Positions 36,196 through 44,930 of a stretch of 64,000 bases of DNA are shown here, in pieces. The DNA is from DASUPK01 sp963782345 (GTDB lineage Bacteria > Actinomycetota > Thermoleophilia > Solirubrobacterales > 70-9), in the NCBI GenBank assembly GCA_963782345.1, contig CAWAJF010000007.1, forward strand, positions 310,001 through 374,000, given 5' to 3'. Position 1 is the first letter of the stretch. Every line of letters begins with the position of its first letter. Under the pieces are notes generated by a model, which did no database searches, had not been told where the DNA came from, and saw only the letters and a list, made by a program, of their open reading frames with translations. The position numbers and the translations under genes are program-made.

Positions 36196-36918
36196 TCATC
36201 CGCCCGCAACGAACTCGCGCAGCGCCGCCCTGCCGCCACCAATCAGCGGCTCGCCGTGTGCGAACAAGAGGTTGTCGAAATCGAGGTCGAGCAGCAGCCG
36301 AAGCGACTCGCGCAGCCCAGCCCGCACCGGCGTGGGGTCATCGCCCATCAGGAATCCGGGCACGAAGCTAAGCCCGCCGCCGCGCGGGCGCGTAAGGCCG
36401 TCGGCGAAGGCGAGCGCGTCGCCGTCGGTGATCCGGATGTGTAGCGCGGTGTCGTCAGGGCAGATGGCTCCCAGCTGGTGTGCGGTGATCCCCGGCGCCA
36501 GCTCCTCTCCGAACGCGAAGCCCTCGACCTTCGGACCGCGCTCGAATTCGTGCAAGCCAGCGTCGCTGCAACGAATCGGGCAGCCGAACGCCTCCGCGTA
36601 GCGCTCGCTATGGCGGAGATGGTGGCGGTTGGTGAGGACGATCTGGTTCGGGGCCTCTCGCTGTTCAAACCACTCGAGGCCCTCGCGCGGCACCATCGGG
36701 TCAAGGACCATCCGGGTGGGCTCAATGTAGTACGAGTCCACGGGCAGCCTGATTCTTGGATGGATTGCCGTCCAGTGATGGACGCCAGGGAGCACCTCGC
36801 GGATCGGCCGGTGCGATGCGAGCTCGAGCACGAGCGGACGGAGGAACTGTGGCCACGCCGCCCCGGCGAGCTGGACGCCGTACCGGGCCTGACGGGTGAG
36901 AGGCTCGAGTAGCGCCAT
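36196..36918 (-). CDS. MBL-fold hydrolase-like protein
   Basis: The 240-residue product resembles metallo-beta-lactamase-fold proteins: REVLPGVHHWTAIHPRI at the N-terminal strand, LTNRHHLRHSERYAEAFGCP where HxHxDH normally lies, FADGLTRPRGGG, and FAHGEPLIGGGR near the end. The replacement of the canonical aspartate by an NRHHLRHS pattern fits the divergent DUF4336-like subgroup. Metal binding is uncertain. The start is ambiguous: an ATG at 36918 or a longer frame to 36990. Confidence 0.72.
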   Translation of the reverse strand: MALLEPLTRQARYGVQLAGAAWPQFLRPLVLELASHRPIREVLPGVHHWTAIHPRIRLPVDSYYIEPTRMVLDPMVPREGLEWFEQREAPNQIVLTNRHHLRHSERYAEAFGCPIRCSDAGLHEFERGPKVEGFAFGEELAPGITAHQLGAICPDDTALHIRITDGDALAFADGLTRPRGGGLSFVPGFLMGDDPTPVRAGLRESLRLLLDLDFDNLLFAHGEPLIGGGRAALREFVAGG

Positions 36919-37009
36919 CGTCAGGACGTTATACGCGTGCCCAATGCGCGACGACAGGTGTTCAAAGCCTTCGGGCTGCGCCCATTTCACGGGGAGCGAG
37001 CAAGAACTC

Positions 37010-37032
37010 CTGCTTTTCGTCCAAAGCAGTAC
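37010..37032. repeat. GCTTTGGACGAAAAG repeat, inverted copy 3
   Basis: CTGCTTTTCGTCCAAAGCAG is the reverse complement of the copy at 35341-35361 apart from one base. It marks the right side of a 1.7-kb segment carrying the short recombinase and MBL-fold genes. Confidence 0.55.
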
Positions 37033-37215
37033 TTCTGGATTACTCCCGCAGCCCGGCGGCGGAGGCTAGGGCGGACTCGTGGCGGCTTGGATAAGCGCCG
37101 ATTCGCGGGCCCGATCCCCCTCCCAGTCTGAGGTGCCGATCCCCCGGCGAGGTAGGTCACCTCACCACGATGCTGATCACCTCGTCGCCACTAGGTAAGG
37201 GTCAAACTCGTCCCC

Positions 37216-37374
37216 CTAGTAGTAGTGGCGCCGACCGCCCACGGCGCGGCCCATCGCACCCAATATCCAAAAGATCACGCCAAGGACGACCAAGATGACA
37301 CCGATTGTCCAAAGGATGGGGTTACCCCAAAAAAGGGCCGCGACGAGCAGGCAGATGATGCCGACGGTGATCAA
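37216..37374 (-). CDS. DUF6131-like small membrane protein
   Basis: A 52-residue protein is encoded: two hydrophobic helices around a central PILWTIGVILVVLGVIFWIL and the tail GAMGRAVGGRRHYY. This PILWTIG...GRRHYY pattern is characteristic of the small actinobacterial DUF6131 family. The TTG start at 37374 is supported by GGGAGGG six bases upstream. No function is known. Confidence 0.8.
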   Translation of the reverse strand: MITVGIICLLVAALFWGNPILWTIGVILVVLGVIFWILGAMGRAVGGRRHYY

Positions 37375-37443
37375 GTGTCCCTCCCATGCTCGGGGTCTTC
37401 GTCAGCATCCACCCTATCCGACCTCGTTTGTCCGTGGTCTTCC

Positions 37444-37810
37444 CTACTCCGACAGCCCGGCTGCTGCGAGGGCCTCGTCCCGGTCCGAGTACATCTCCAT
37501 CCGGGCCTGCTTGCCGTCGCGAAGGGTCCAGACCTGGGCGAAGGACATCTCGACCGGCATGCCGGCCTCTTTCGACTTGCCTCGCTGGTGCACGAGAGCA
37601 ACAACCCTGTCGCCCGCGTCGTGGAGGGCTTCCAGCTCAAGCTCCCAGTCCTCAAACGCACCCACCCACTCGCTAAGGAAGGCTGCCACTCCATCGGTGC
37701 CTTCGTACACCTGCTGCTCGGGCCACCCGTGGAAGTTCGACATGTCCCACGCGAAGTCGTCGGTTGCGAGGTCCGGCGCCAATTCACCTGTGGCCACGAA
37801 TCGCTCGAGG
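37444..37810 (-). pseudogene. 5'-truncated NTF2-like (SnoaL-type) protein
   Basis: The frame encodes RFVATGELAPDLATDDFAWD, then FHGWPEQQVYEGTDGVAAFL, LHDAGDRVVALVHQRGKSK and WTLRDGKQARMEMYSDRDEA, the last three-quarters of a SnoaL-like/NTF2-fold protein. The usual N-terminal helices (about 25-30 residues) are missing: upstream of LSGLERFVATG the frame meets a TGA. The break coincides with the broken 5' end of the divergent SIR2 gene. A 117-residue product from an internal GTG at 37797 is possible but would lack the first helices. Confidence 0.7.
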
Positions 37811-37816
37811 CCGCTG

Positions 37817-38847
37817 AGAGATCAGCCAAGCAGCTCGGCCGAGGCAACGCCAATATCGAGGACCAAATCCGGGCCGCGATCCAGCTGATCGCAGGATTGG
37901 AAGTCCAGGGAGACGATCGCGCGGCGGAGTGGCACAAGAGCCTCAGCCGAGTGCTCAAGGATTTGAGCAGCAAGGTCCTCGAAATGGAGCACGGTCTCGC
38001 TGGTGCCTTTGATTCTGGCGACGAGGCAAGCCACGAGCTAGCTCGCCACTTGATCTCGTTTCTCCTCACCTTTGCCAGCCGGACCGGCTCCCGCGAGCGC
38101 CTCCAGCTGTTCACGACCAACTACGACCGGGTCCTGGAATACGGCTGTGACTTGGCCGGGATCCGCACCGTTGACCGCTTCGTTGGCGCCTTGTCTCCGG
38201 TCTTTCGAAGCTCACGCCTTGACGTCGACATGCACTACAACCCGCCCGGGATCCGGGGCGAGCCCCGATACCTGGAAGGAGTCATTCGGCTAACCAAGCT
38301 TCATGGCTCACTTGATTGGCGCAGTCAGGCTGGAGAAATTCGTCGCGGGGCCCTGCGCTTCGGCGCCGATGGAGCCGAACTTGGTCTCGATGACGAGGCT
38401 TTCGAGTCGCTGATCATCTATCCGAACCCGGCCAAAGACGTCGAGACCCTCGAGTATCCGTACGCCGAGCTCTTCCGTGACCTCTCGGCGGCGCTCTGTC
38501 GTCCCAATTCCGTTCTGGTCACTTACGGCTACGGCTTTGGCGATGACCACATCAATCGGGTCATTGCCGACATGCTGGCGATCCCATCGACCCACCTCTT
38601 GGCGATCGCCTTCGAGGACACCGGCGACCGCTTGCATCGCTTTGTCGAGCACACTGGACGCGAGCCTCAAACCTCGCTCCTAATCGGGGATTGCTTCGGT
38701 GACCTGACGACCTTGGTCGATCACCTGCTGCCCAAACCGGCGATCGATGTCATCAGCCTTCGAAAAGCTGAACTCTTGCGGCGTCGGGCTCTGATCCAGG
38801 AAGAGGATGGGTCTTCGGGCAGCGACGATACGGGCGAGGCGAAATGA
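37817..38847 (+). pseudogene. 5'-truncated SIR2-like defence protein
   Basis: The frame from about 37817 encodes SIR2-family motifs: LFTTNYDRVLEYG, RLTKLHGSLDW and TYGYGFGDDHINRVIADML near the C-terminus. The N-terminal nucleotide-binding strand (GAGAS-type) and its start codon are absent. The same frame continues leftwards only as antisense of the NTF2-like gene. In SIR2-HerA anti-phage systems this protein depletes NAD. The stop codon overlaps the HerA start by 4 nt (ATGA), so the two were one operon. As it stands it is probably inactive. Confidence 0.75.
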
Positions 38848-40996
38848 CCTCGGTTATTGGCGAGGTTGCTGCGTTGACCATCGGCCACGTCGAGTCCGTT
38901 GCCCCGGATGGAATCTCGGTCGCCCTGGAACTCGACGCGCCCCAATCAACCGCCCTCAACGCCGGGCAGCCAATCCGCTTTCCCAGAATCAACGGCTTCG
39001 TTCTGATCCCAAATGAAAGTGGCGCGGTCGTTGGCATGATCGCCTGGCTCGGAATTGAACACGTCCCATATCCCAAACGCCCTGGGTTACGGGACTTCGG
39101 TGTCGTTGACCTGCCTTTCCCCATGCGGAAGATGAAGCTAATCCCGGTTGGGACCCTCACTAGTGGCCCGCAGGAAAACGGGAACTCCTCCTATCGCCTC
39201 GAGCGCGGCGTCGTTGGTTTCCCGTCGGTTGGCGATCCAGTCCGTGTCCCAACCGCAGCTCAACTGAGATCGATTGTTCAAGCCGAGGGCCATGGGTCGA
39301 GGGTCACGATCGGCAGGGCACCCTTGGCACTCGATGCCCCAGTTTCGGTCGATCCGAATCGCCTCTTCGGTCGCCATCTGGCGATCTTGGGAAACACCGG
39401 CAGCGGAAAGTCATGCTCGGTGGCCGGGTTGATTCGATGGTCTCTAGAGGCAGCAAGTGAGGCTCGCGGTGAGAAGGACGGGAAGGTCAAGCCAACAAAC
39501 GCCCGCTTCATTGTCTTGGACCCCAACGGGGAATATCGAGAGGCATTCGAGGGCGCCGGGACCGGCTTCCGCCTCTTCCAAGCGCCGCCAATCGAAAAGC
39601 CTGCTCAAGAGCTCAAGGTTCCGGCCTGGATCTGGAACAGCCATGAATGGAGTGCCTTTGCACGTGCAGCGCCGGGGGTCCAAAAACCCCTTCTGCTCGA
39701 CGCGCTTCGGGCATTACGTGCCGGCGCCTCGATTGACGATCAGGAAACCGCACGGCTCGCCCAGCAAACCCATGGCTACCACACGGTCCTGCAAGAGATA
39801 CTTGCCGGTAGTCCTCAGAGTCACTCGGCATTTCCGCAGTCAAAAGACGTTGGCAACGCCCTCGAAACGATCGCCGACCTTTGCGATGCATTCTCAGGAA
39901 CCGTTGACGATGTCGATGATCAATTGGCTGAGGTTGAGCCCTGGCCCGCGAAGCGGTGGACAATCGGCGCTGGACCGGCCAGGGCGGTAAGAGCGGATTT
40001 GACGGGTTCAGCGAAGCCGAGATCCGTGCCGTCTATGACGCTCTAGGTGAGCTGAAGAGTGCCTTGCCGGATGTCTCGCCGCTGGCCACCGTGTCCGAGG
40101 ACACGCCGCTGCCATTTGGGGTCGAGTCCCTCCCGCCCCATCTCCAGGTAAGGGCAGCGGCCTCGGGGATTGGTGCCAGTGCTCAGTTCATCGCAACGTT
40201 GACGATGCGGATTAGATCGATGCTCGCGGACAACCGCCTTCGACCAATCGTGGATCCGACAGAAGAGATCACTCTCGATCAATGGCTCGCCGATTACATC
40301 GGTGCCGATCAAGGTTCCAATGGCGAGGTGGTCGTCATCGATCTATCGCTTGTCTCATCGGAGATCCTCCAGCTGGTCGTAGCCGTCATCGCTCGTGTGA
40401 TTTTCGAGGCCCAGCATCGCTACCACCGGCTCACAGGCGAGGAACTGCCAACCGCCCTGATTCTTGAAGAGGCCCACAGCTTTGCTCACCGCTATGCGGG
40501 CGAAGACGATGCCTACGCCACCCCGGGCCAGATGTGTCGCGAGACCTTCGAGCGCATCGCACGTGAGGGACGCAAGTTCGGCCTCGGCCTAGTCCTCTCC
40601 TCACAACGGCCTTCTGAACTCTCCCCCACAGTCTTGGCGCAGTGCAACACCTTCCTTCTTCATCGCTTGGTCAACGACCACGATCAGAACTTGGTTGGTC
40701 GGCTTGTCCCAGACAACCTGGCTGGGCTGTTGCGCGAGTTGCCCAGCCTGCCGACCCAGCAAGCGATTCTCTTGGGCTGGGCCACGCCAGTTCCCGTCCT
40801 GGTGCAGATCCGTGATCTCGAAGTTGATCACCGGCCGCGCTCACCTGATCCTGAATTCTGGAAAGTCTGGACCGGCGAGGAGGAACGGAAAATCGACTGG
40901 TCGGAACTGGTCAAAGACTGGACCGCTGCCACAGAGCCGGCCGAGTCGTCACGCCGAGATCGGGCAGCGGCGTTGACCCGCGCCACCGGGATTTGA
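38844..40996 (+). pseudogene. HerA-like ATPase (DUF87), frameshifted
   Basis: Two frames together give a full HerA-type translocase of about 710 residues. Frame one (38844 to about 39965) has a beta-barrel N-terminus and Walker A AILGNTGSGKSCSVAG near residue 183. Frame two (from about 39956) has the second half with ALILEEAHSFAHR (Walker B), LVLSSQRPSELSPTVLAQCN and FLLHRLVNDHDQN. A one-base shift near 39960-39985 separates them. HerA hexamers assemble with SIR2 in SIR2-HerA defence. The shift may be decay or a base-call error. Confidence 0.78.
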
Positions 40997-41071
40997 ACTG
41001 GCGACCGCCTCGGCCAATGACCACTGGGCCGACCACCGCCGGGTCTCGCCGATCTGCGAGTTCCAAAACGA

Positions 41072-41092
41072 TTTGGACCCTAATTGGACCCC
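41072..41092. repeat. TTGGACCC arm-like repeats, left pair
   Basis: TTTGGACCC and ATTGGACCCC sit about 12 nt apart. A second pair of the same sequence lies at 41281-41302, on the other side of the tRNA-Pro fragment. Confidence 0.5.
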
Positions 41093-41123
41093 GTCCGAGA
41101 TCGCGAATCACGCTCAGAACGCA

Positions 41124-41151
41124 AGAAACCCCCACATTGGCGGGGGTTTCT
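41124..41151 (-). terminator. hairpin beside tRNA-Pro fragment 1
   Basis: AGAAACCCCC pairs with GGGGGTTTCT around an 8-nt loop. On the minus strand it follows the tRNA-Pro 3' fragment, as a tRNA terminator would. Confidence 0.6.
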
Positions 41152-41156
41152 CTGAG

Positions 41157-41204
41157 TCGGGGCGACTGGATTTGAACCAGCGACCTTTCGGCCCCAGCCG
41201 AATG
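41157..41204 (-). other. 3' fragment of tRNA-Pro(GGG), copy 1
   Basis: On the minus strand the 48 nt contain the anticodon stem TTCGG/CCGAA, a loop with GGGG, the T arm GCTGGTTCAAATCCAGT and the acceptor 3' strand CGCCCCGA. The 5' half of the tRNA is missing. The copy at 42349-42401 is identical apart from one extra G in the loop. Such 3' fragments are typical integration footprints. Confidence 0.75.
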
Positions 41205-41545
41205 GACCAGGGTGTTGTCGGCTGAAATCGGGCCCCCTCAGGCAAGAATTGTCGCATCAGCTGTTGTCACGTTCGCTCAGTTTGGACCCCGTGTTGGACC
41301 CCGAACATCGGTTTGGGGGCTCGCCCTACGGACGTCTGAGGAGGCACGGTCATGCTTTGCATGGCGGTAACGCGGCGGGGACTCCTTGAGGGAAACAGGC
41401 CTCTAGGCCGTCACCTGGGCGGCTGATGGTGCCAGCCGGAGAGCGCAGTGGTGTAAGGATGCCGGTGCCCTCCGTGCCGCCAGATGCCGCACCGGACAGC
41501 AACTACGGGGAGCCCGATCCGCCGGGGCTTCCTCGGGTCAGCGAG
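41205..41545. other. gene-free stretch with arm-like repeats
   Basis: It holds the right TTGGACCCC pair (41281-41302) but no supported gene. On the minus strand the repeats read as a possible end of a lost integrase (GVQHGVQTERT). Confidence 0.4.
41281..41302. repeat. TTGGACCCC arm-like repeats, right pair
   Basis: TTTGGACCCC and GTTGGACCCC are 12-13 nt apart and match the pair at 41072-41092. The tRNA-Pro fragment lies between the two pairs. Confidence 0.5.
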
Positions 41546-42121
41546 CTACCTGAGCGACCAGCGGGCCGGGGTGCCGCTTGACCCCGAGGGTGCTGTGAGT
41601 CTGACTTCCTCGGGCTTCGCTCCGCTGGGTACGAGGAACATGACCGCGCCGGTCTGCTCGTCGCCGGACAGCAGTTTCCCCGACAGCTGAGGGTCTGGAC
41701 CGATGGGGGTGTAGTCGTTGCCGATTGAGCGTTGGCCCCTTGAGTCCAGAAGCTCCCAGTAGGCGTTGGAAGTGTCGAAGGGCTGGGGGCCGTCGTTCGT
41801 AAGCGTGGCGGTTACGCGGACCCACTGCTTGCCCGGCTCGTTGATGTCGGACGGGGAGGTGTCGGCCTGAGCCGGGTCCTCGAGGTGCGCGACCGTCGCC
41901 TTCAGGTTCACACTGCCGCTGGTGATCGTCTCGGTGTCGCCGAGGCCGCCGACGCCCGACGTGGCGTTGGCGCCTGAGGTTCCCGTTGCGGTCCCGGATG
42001 TCTGCTCGCTGACGGTGACCGTCTTTGTGCCGACCGTCACCGTCTTCGTGCCTGCACCGCAGCCTGCGAGTACAGCGGCCGCAGCCAGTACCCCGGCTCC
42101 AAGGATTCCCCTACCCGACAC
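41546..42121 (-). CDS. DUF4352-like lipoprotein
   Basis: The 191-residue product begins with a lipoprotein signal (LGAGVLAAAAVLAGCG), a Thr/Ser/Gly-rich linker with the repeat GTKTVTV, then an immunoglobulin-like beta domain. WVRVTATLTNDGPQPFDTSN and SGDEQTGAVMFLVPSGAKPE match the DUF4352 pattern of surface lipoproteins. The GTG at 42121 is chosen so that the signal peptide lies at the N-terminus; a longer frame to 42238 exists. It lies between the two tRNA-Pro fragments. Confidence 0.7.
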   Translation of the reverse strand: MSGRGILGAGVLAAAAVLAGCGAGTKTVTVGTKTVTVSEQTSGTATGTSGANATSGVGGLGDTETITSGSVNLKATVAHLEDPAQADTSPSDINEPGKQWVRVTATLTNDGPQPFDTSNAYWELLDSRGQRSIGNDYTPIGPDPQLSGKLLSGDEQTGAVMFLVPSGAKPEEVRLTAPSGSSGTPARWSLR

Positions 42122-42240
42122 GCGAGCGACACTATCTGACTTGCCCGCGGGACCCCAAGCGACCGGGGCTCGACCGCGCCCAGCTCGCGGTGGCGGCCTC
42201 GCGCTCAAGACCAAACACAAACAGCGTTCGCGCGACAAAA

Positions 42241-42260
42241 TGTGCCCCTTATTGTGCCCC
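42241..42260. repeat. TGTGCCCC arm-like repeats, left pair
   Basis: TGTGCCCC and ATTGTGCCCC lie 12 nt apart on the left of tRNA-Pro fragment 2. A matching pair is at 42486-42507 on the right. Confidence 0.5.
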
Positions 42261-42318
42261 CCGCCGGCGACGTTCGGGCCCTTGGCGACCCCGGCGCGGC
42301 TCTCCCGGCAACGAACAA

Positions 42319-42340
42319 AACCCCCGCCCTAGCGGGGGTT
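42319..42340 (-). terminator. hairpin beside tRNA-Pro fragment 2
   Basis: AACCCCCGC pairs with GCGGGGGTT across a 4-nt loop, just downstream (minus strand) of the tRNA-Pro fragment. The arrangement matches copy 1. Confidence 0.6.
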
Positions 42341-42348
42341 TCGTTTAG

Positions 42349-42401
42349 TCGGGGCGACTGGATTTGAACCAGCGACCTTTCGGCCCCCAGCCGAATGCGC
42401 T
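42349..42401 (-). other. 3' fragment of tRNA-Pro(GGG), copy 2
   Basis: On the minus strand this contains AGCGCA of the D stem, a complete anticodon arm TTCGG-CTGGGGG-CCGAA (anticodon GGG), the T arm and the acceptor 3' strand. Upstream of AGCGCA the sequence no longer matches a tRNA. It shares 48 nt with copy 1 at 41157-41204. Confidence 0.8.
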
Positions 42402-42819
42402 ATTAGGTTGCGAACGTTCCCTCTAGGTCGGTTACCGCATTCCCATGGGTTCCAGGTGGTCTCAGTTGTCCTCAGTTTCGTGCAGATTGTGCCCTCGAAT
42501 GTGCCCCTGAGGCGAACGAGGCTCTAATCCCGAAGAAGCCTCGCCGGGGGTCAGGCGCCTCCTTTGCGATCAGAACGGAAGCGCGCGCCGCTCCATTCCG
42601 TACACGCCGAGTTCCGGGTTCCACGCGAAGGGAGTCGCGAGGCCAGCGAGCCATACCGCGCCCGTATCGGTTTTCGAGACCGCTAGGAACTCCCGAAATG
42701 GCCTGCAAACAAGCCAAACGTCAGCACTGAGGGAACGCGAGGGGGAACGAAATCGCAGAAGCGGCCGCGATCACCCGTCGCCGCGGGACCGCAGACAACG
42801 GACGCTCGCCGTTGACCGT
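42402..42819. other. gene-free stretch right of tRNA-Pro fragment
   Basis: It contains the right TGTGCCC pair (42486-42507) and no supported gene. On the minus strand the repeats would encode a short RGHIRGHNLHETEDN-like end, as in a lost integrase C-terminus (inference). Confidence 0.4.
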
Positions 42820-43827
42820 TTAGTCGCGCAGCGGCATCGCCGGCCCACCGCCTGCGCCAGTGCGCTCGATTGCCGCCGCCAACTCGTGGAGATCCCGGTT
42901 ATCGAGCCGAAGCTCGAGGGCTGGCAGCCAGTCGCGAACCTGACCGGGGCGGCGGGCGCCGCAGATGGCGCCGGCGACGCCCGGCCAGGCCAACACCCAC
43001 GCGACCGCCACGGCTGCCGGCGGGGCGCCGTGGCGGGCGGCAATGGGCTCGAGCGCGGCCTGGAGCTCGAGGCTGCGGTCGAGGCGGGTCGGGTTGAACT
43101 CCGGATCGTCGCGGCGCCAGTCGTCCGGAGCGAGGGAGGCGACACGCTCCTGGGTGAAGCGACCGGTAAGAATGCCCGAGTGCATGGGGCTGTAGCCGAT
43201 GATGCCGACGTTGTTCTCGCGGCACCACGGGAGGAGCTCGGCGGCTTCGCGCGCGATCAGCGAGAAGGGGGGCTGCAGGGTGGCCACCGGGCCGACCGCC
43301 TGGCAACGGCGCAGCAGGTCAAGGTCGAAGTTCGACACGCCAGCGGCGCGCACCTTGCCCTCCGCCACGAGCTCGCACATTGCCCCCCACGACTCCTCGA
43401 TCGGCGGGCCGTCGGGATCGGGCCAGTGAATCTGCAGGAGGTCGAGCCGCTCTAGCCGGAGCCGACGCAGCGAGTCCTCGCACTGGCGGCGAATGGCCTC
43501 GGGGCGCAGATCCTTGCGGGCCTGACGGCGGGGATCGTTGGGCTCCCACGACATGCCGCACTTGGTGAAGACGAGCGGGCGCTCGGTCTGTGCGACATCG
43601 GTGATCGCGCGACCAACTAGCTCCTCGGCGTGGCCAAGGCCGTAGTTGGCCGCTGTGTCGATCCAGCTCACCCCCCCGTTGAGGGCAGCACGGATCGTTG
43701 CCATCGAGTCGCTGTCTTCCTGCGGGCCCCAGCCATAGGCCCACGGCCCGCCGATCGCCCAGGTGCCGAGGCCGACCCCCGTGATTTGCATGCCAGTGAC
43801 GCCGAGCGGGCGGCGCGGCGCACTCAC
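42820..43827 (-). CDS. aldo/keto reductase
   Basis: The 335-residue NADPH-dependent oxidoreductase has GVGLGTWAIGG, WIDTAANYGLGHAEELVG (catalytic Asp/Tyr), LVFTKCG (Lys), LDLLQIHWPDPD (His) and GIIGYSPMHSGILTGRF near the cofactor site. The substrate is unknown. The GTG at 43827 overlaps the stop codon of the hydroxyacid dehydrogenase by 4 nt, so they are co-translated. It is the last gene of a three-gene minus-strand unit. Confidence 0.88.
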   Translation of the reverse strand: MSAPRRPLGVTGMQITGVGLGTWAIGGPWAYGWGPQEDSDSMATIRAALNGGVSWIDTAANYGLGHAEELVGRAITDVAQTERPLVFTKCGMSWEPNDPRRQARKDLRPEAIRRQCEDSLRRLRLERLDLLQIHWPDPDGPPIEESWGAMCELVAEGKVRAAGVSNFDLDLLRRCQAVGPVATLQPPFSLIAREAAELLPWCRENNVGIIGYSPMHSGILTGRFTQERVASLAPDDWRRDDPEFNPTRLDRSLELQAALEPIAARHGAPPAAVAVAWVLAWPGVAGAICGARRPGQVRDWLPALELRLDNRDLHELAAAIERTGAGGGPAMPLRD

Positions 43828-44930
43828 GCTGCCGGTGTGCCGGGACCGGCGGCCGGCGCGGATATTGGCGCCTTCAGCGCCTGGGGGTTGACGAGATGCT
43901 TGGGGCGCTCGCCGTGAAGCCACGCGTTCACCGCGTCGGCCACCATCTCAGCGGTGTGGCGCGGGACGTCGTGCGAAACGCCTGCGCTGTGGGGGGTGAG
44001 GATCACGTTGTCGCAAGCGCGCAGAGGGTGGGTTCTGGGGAGCGGCTCAGTATTGAAGACGTCGAGCGCGGCGCCCTCGAGATGGCCCTTGCCGAGCGCC
44101 CCGACCAGCGCCTCCTCGTCAAGGTTGGCGCCCCTGGAGGTATTGATGAGGAAGGCGCCACGGCGCATGCGCGCCAGCTCGGCCATGCCGAGGAGAGGCT
44201 CGCCGCTCGCCGATGGGCGGGCGTGCACCGTGACCACGTGCGATTCCTCGAGCACGCGTCCCAGCTCGGCCGGCACGGCCCCCGCGGCCTCGACGTCGGC
44301 GGCCTCGACGTACGGGTCATGCGCGAGGACGCGCATATCGAGCGGGGCCACCAGCTCGCACACCCGCCGCCCGATCCGTCCGAAGCCGATCACCCCGAGC
44401 GTCTTACCCGCGAGCTCGGGGCCGGTGGGCTTCTCGAAGCTGTCCTCGCGCGCGTCGACCCAGCTGCCCCCGACCACGTAGCGCTCAGCGATCGGCACCC
44501 GTCGCACGAGGCTGAGCATGGCGCCCAAGACGAACTCGGCCACCGCCTCAGCATTACGCCCAGGGCAGTTGCTCACCGCCACACCACGCTGGGTGGCCGC
44601 CTCAACGTCGATGTTGACGGGGCCGCCACGCCCACAGGCGATGAGGCGAAGCTGAGGCGCGGCCGCGAGCACTGCGGCGGTGATTGGGGCGAACGTGGTG
44701 ACAAGTACGGTGGCCCGCTCCCCCAGGCGCGCAATCTGCTGGGGATCGCCGAGGAACTCGCTGGCCCCCGCGTGCTCAGACTGGTGGAAGTCGGCACCGG
44801 CTAGGTCGGCGGAGGCGAAGGTGGCGAGGCTGGCCTGGAAGCGCGGATGGCGCTCGATCGCCCCGCGCAGAAGGTCGGGCGGGGTGAAGTCGTCGCCGAT
44901 CACAACGACGTGCTGGCGGGCGTCGCTCAT
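43824..44930 (-). CDS. D-2-hydroxyacid dehydrogenase
   Basis: The 368-residue enzyme has the NAD fold GKTLGVIGFGRIGRRVCELV near residue 165, VAEFVLGAML, INTSRGANLDEEALVGAL (Arg), LDVFNTEPLP (Glu) and LTPHSAGVSHD (His), typical of the D-3-phosphoglycerate/2-hydroxyacid dehydrogenase family. The ATG at 44930 overlaps the upstream gene by 4 nt. The likely substrate is a 2-hydroxy or 2-keto acid from the adjacent pathway (inference). Confidence 0.88.
   Translation of the reverse strand: MSDARQHVVVIGDDFTPPDLLRGAIERHPRFQASLATFASADLAGADFHQSEHAGASEFLGDPQQIARLGERATVLVTTFAPITAAVLAAAPQLRLIACGRGGPVNIDVEAATQRGVAVSNCPGRNAEAVAEFVLGAMLSLVRRVPIAERYVVGGSWVDAREDSFEKPTGPELAGKTLGVIGFGRIGRRVCELVAPLDMRVLAHDPYVEAADVEAAGAVPAELGRVLEESHVVTVHARPSASGEPLLGMAELARMRRGAFLINTSRGANLDEEALVGALGKGHLEGAALDVFNTEPLPRTHPLRACDNVILTPHSAGVSHDVPRHTAEMVADAVNAWLHGERPKHLVNPQALKAPISAPAAGPGTPAA

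Noticed and set aside
37225..37816. The left part of the long frame leading into the SIR2 gene as its true N-terminus
   Set aside because: This stretch is antisense to the NTF2-like gene and the small DUF6131-like gene and has no SIR2 nucleotide-binding motif.
40978..41040. A third tRNA-like 3' fragment (GGATTTGAACTGGCGACC)
   Set aside because: It resembles a T arm in part, but the T stem does not pair and it overlaps the end of the HerA frame, so it is probably chance.
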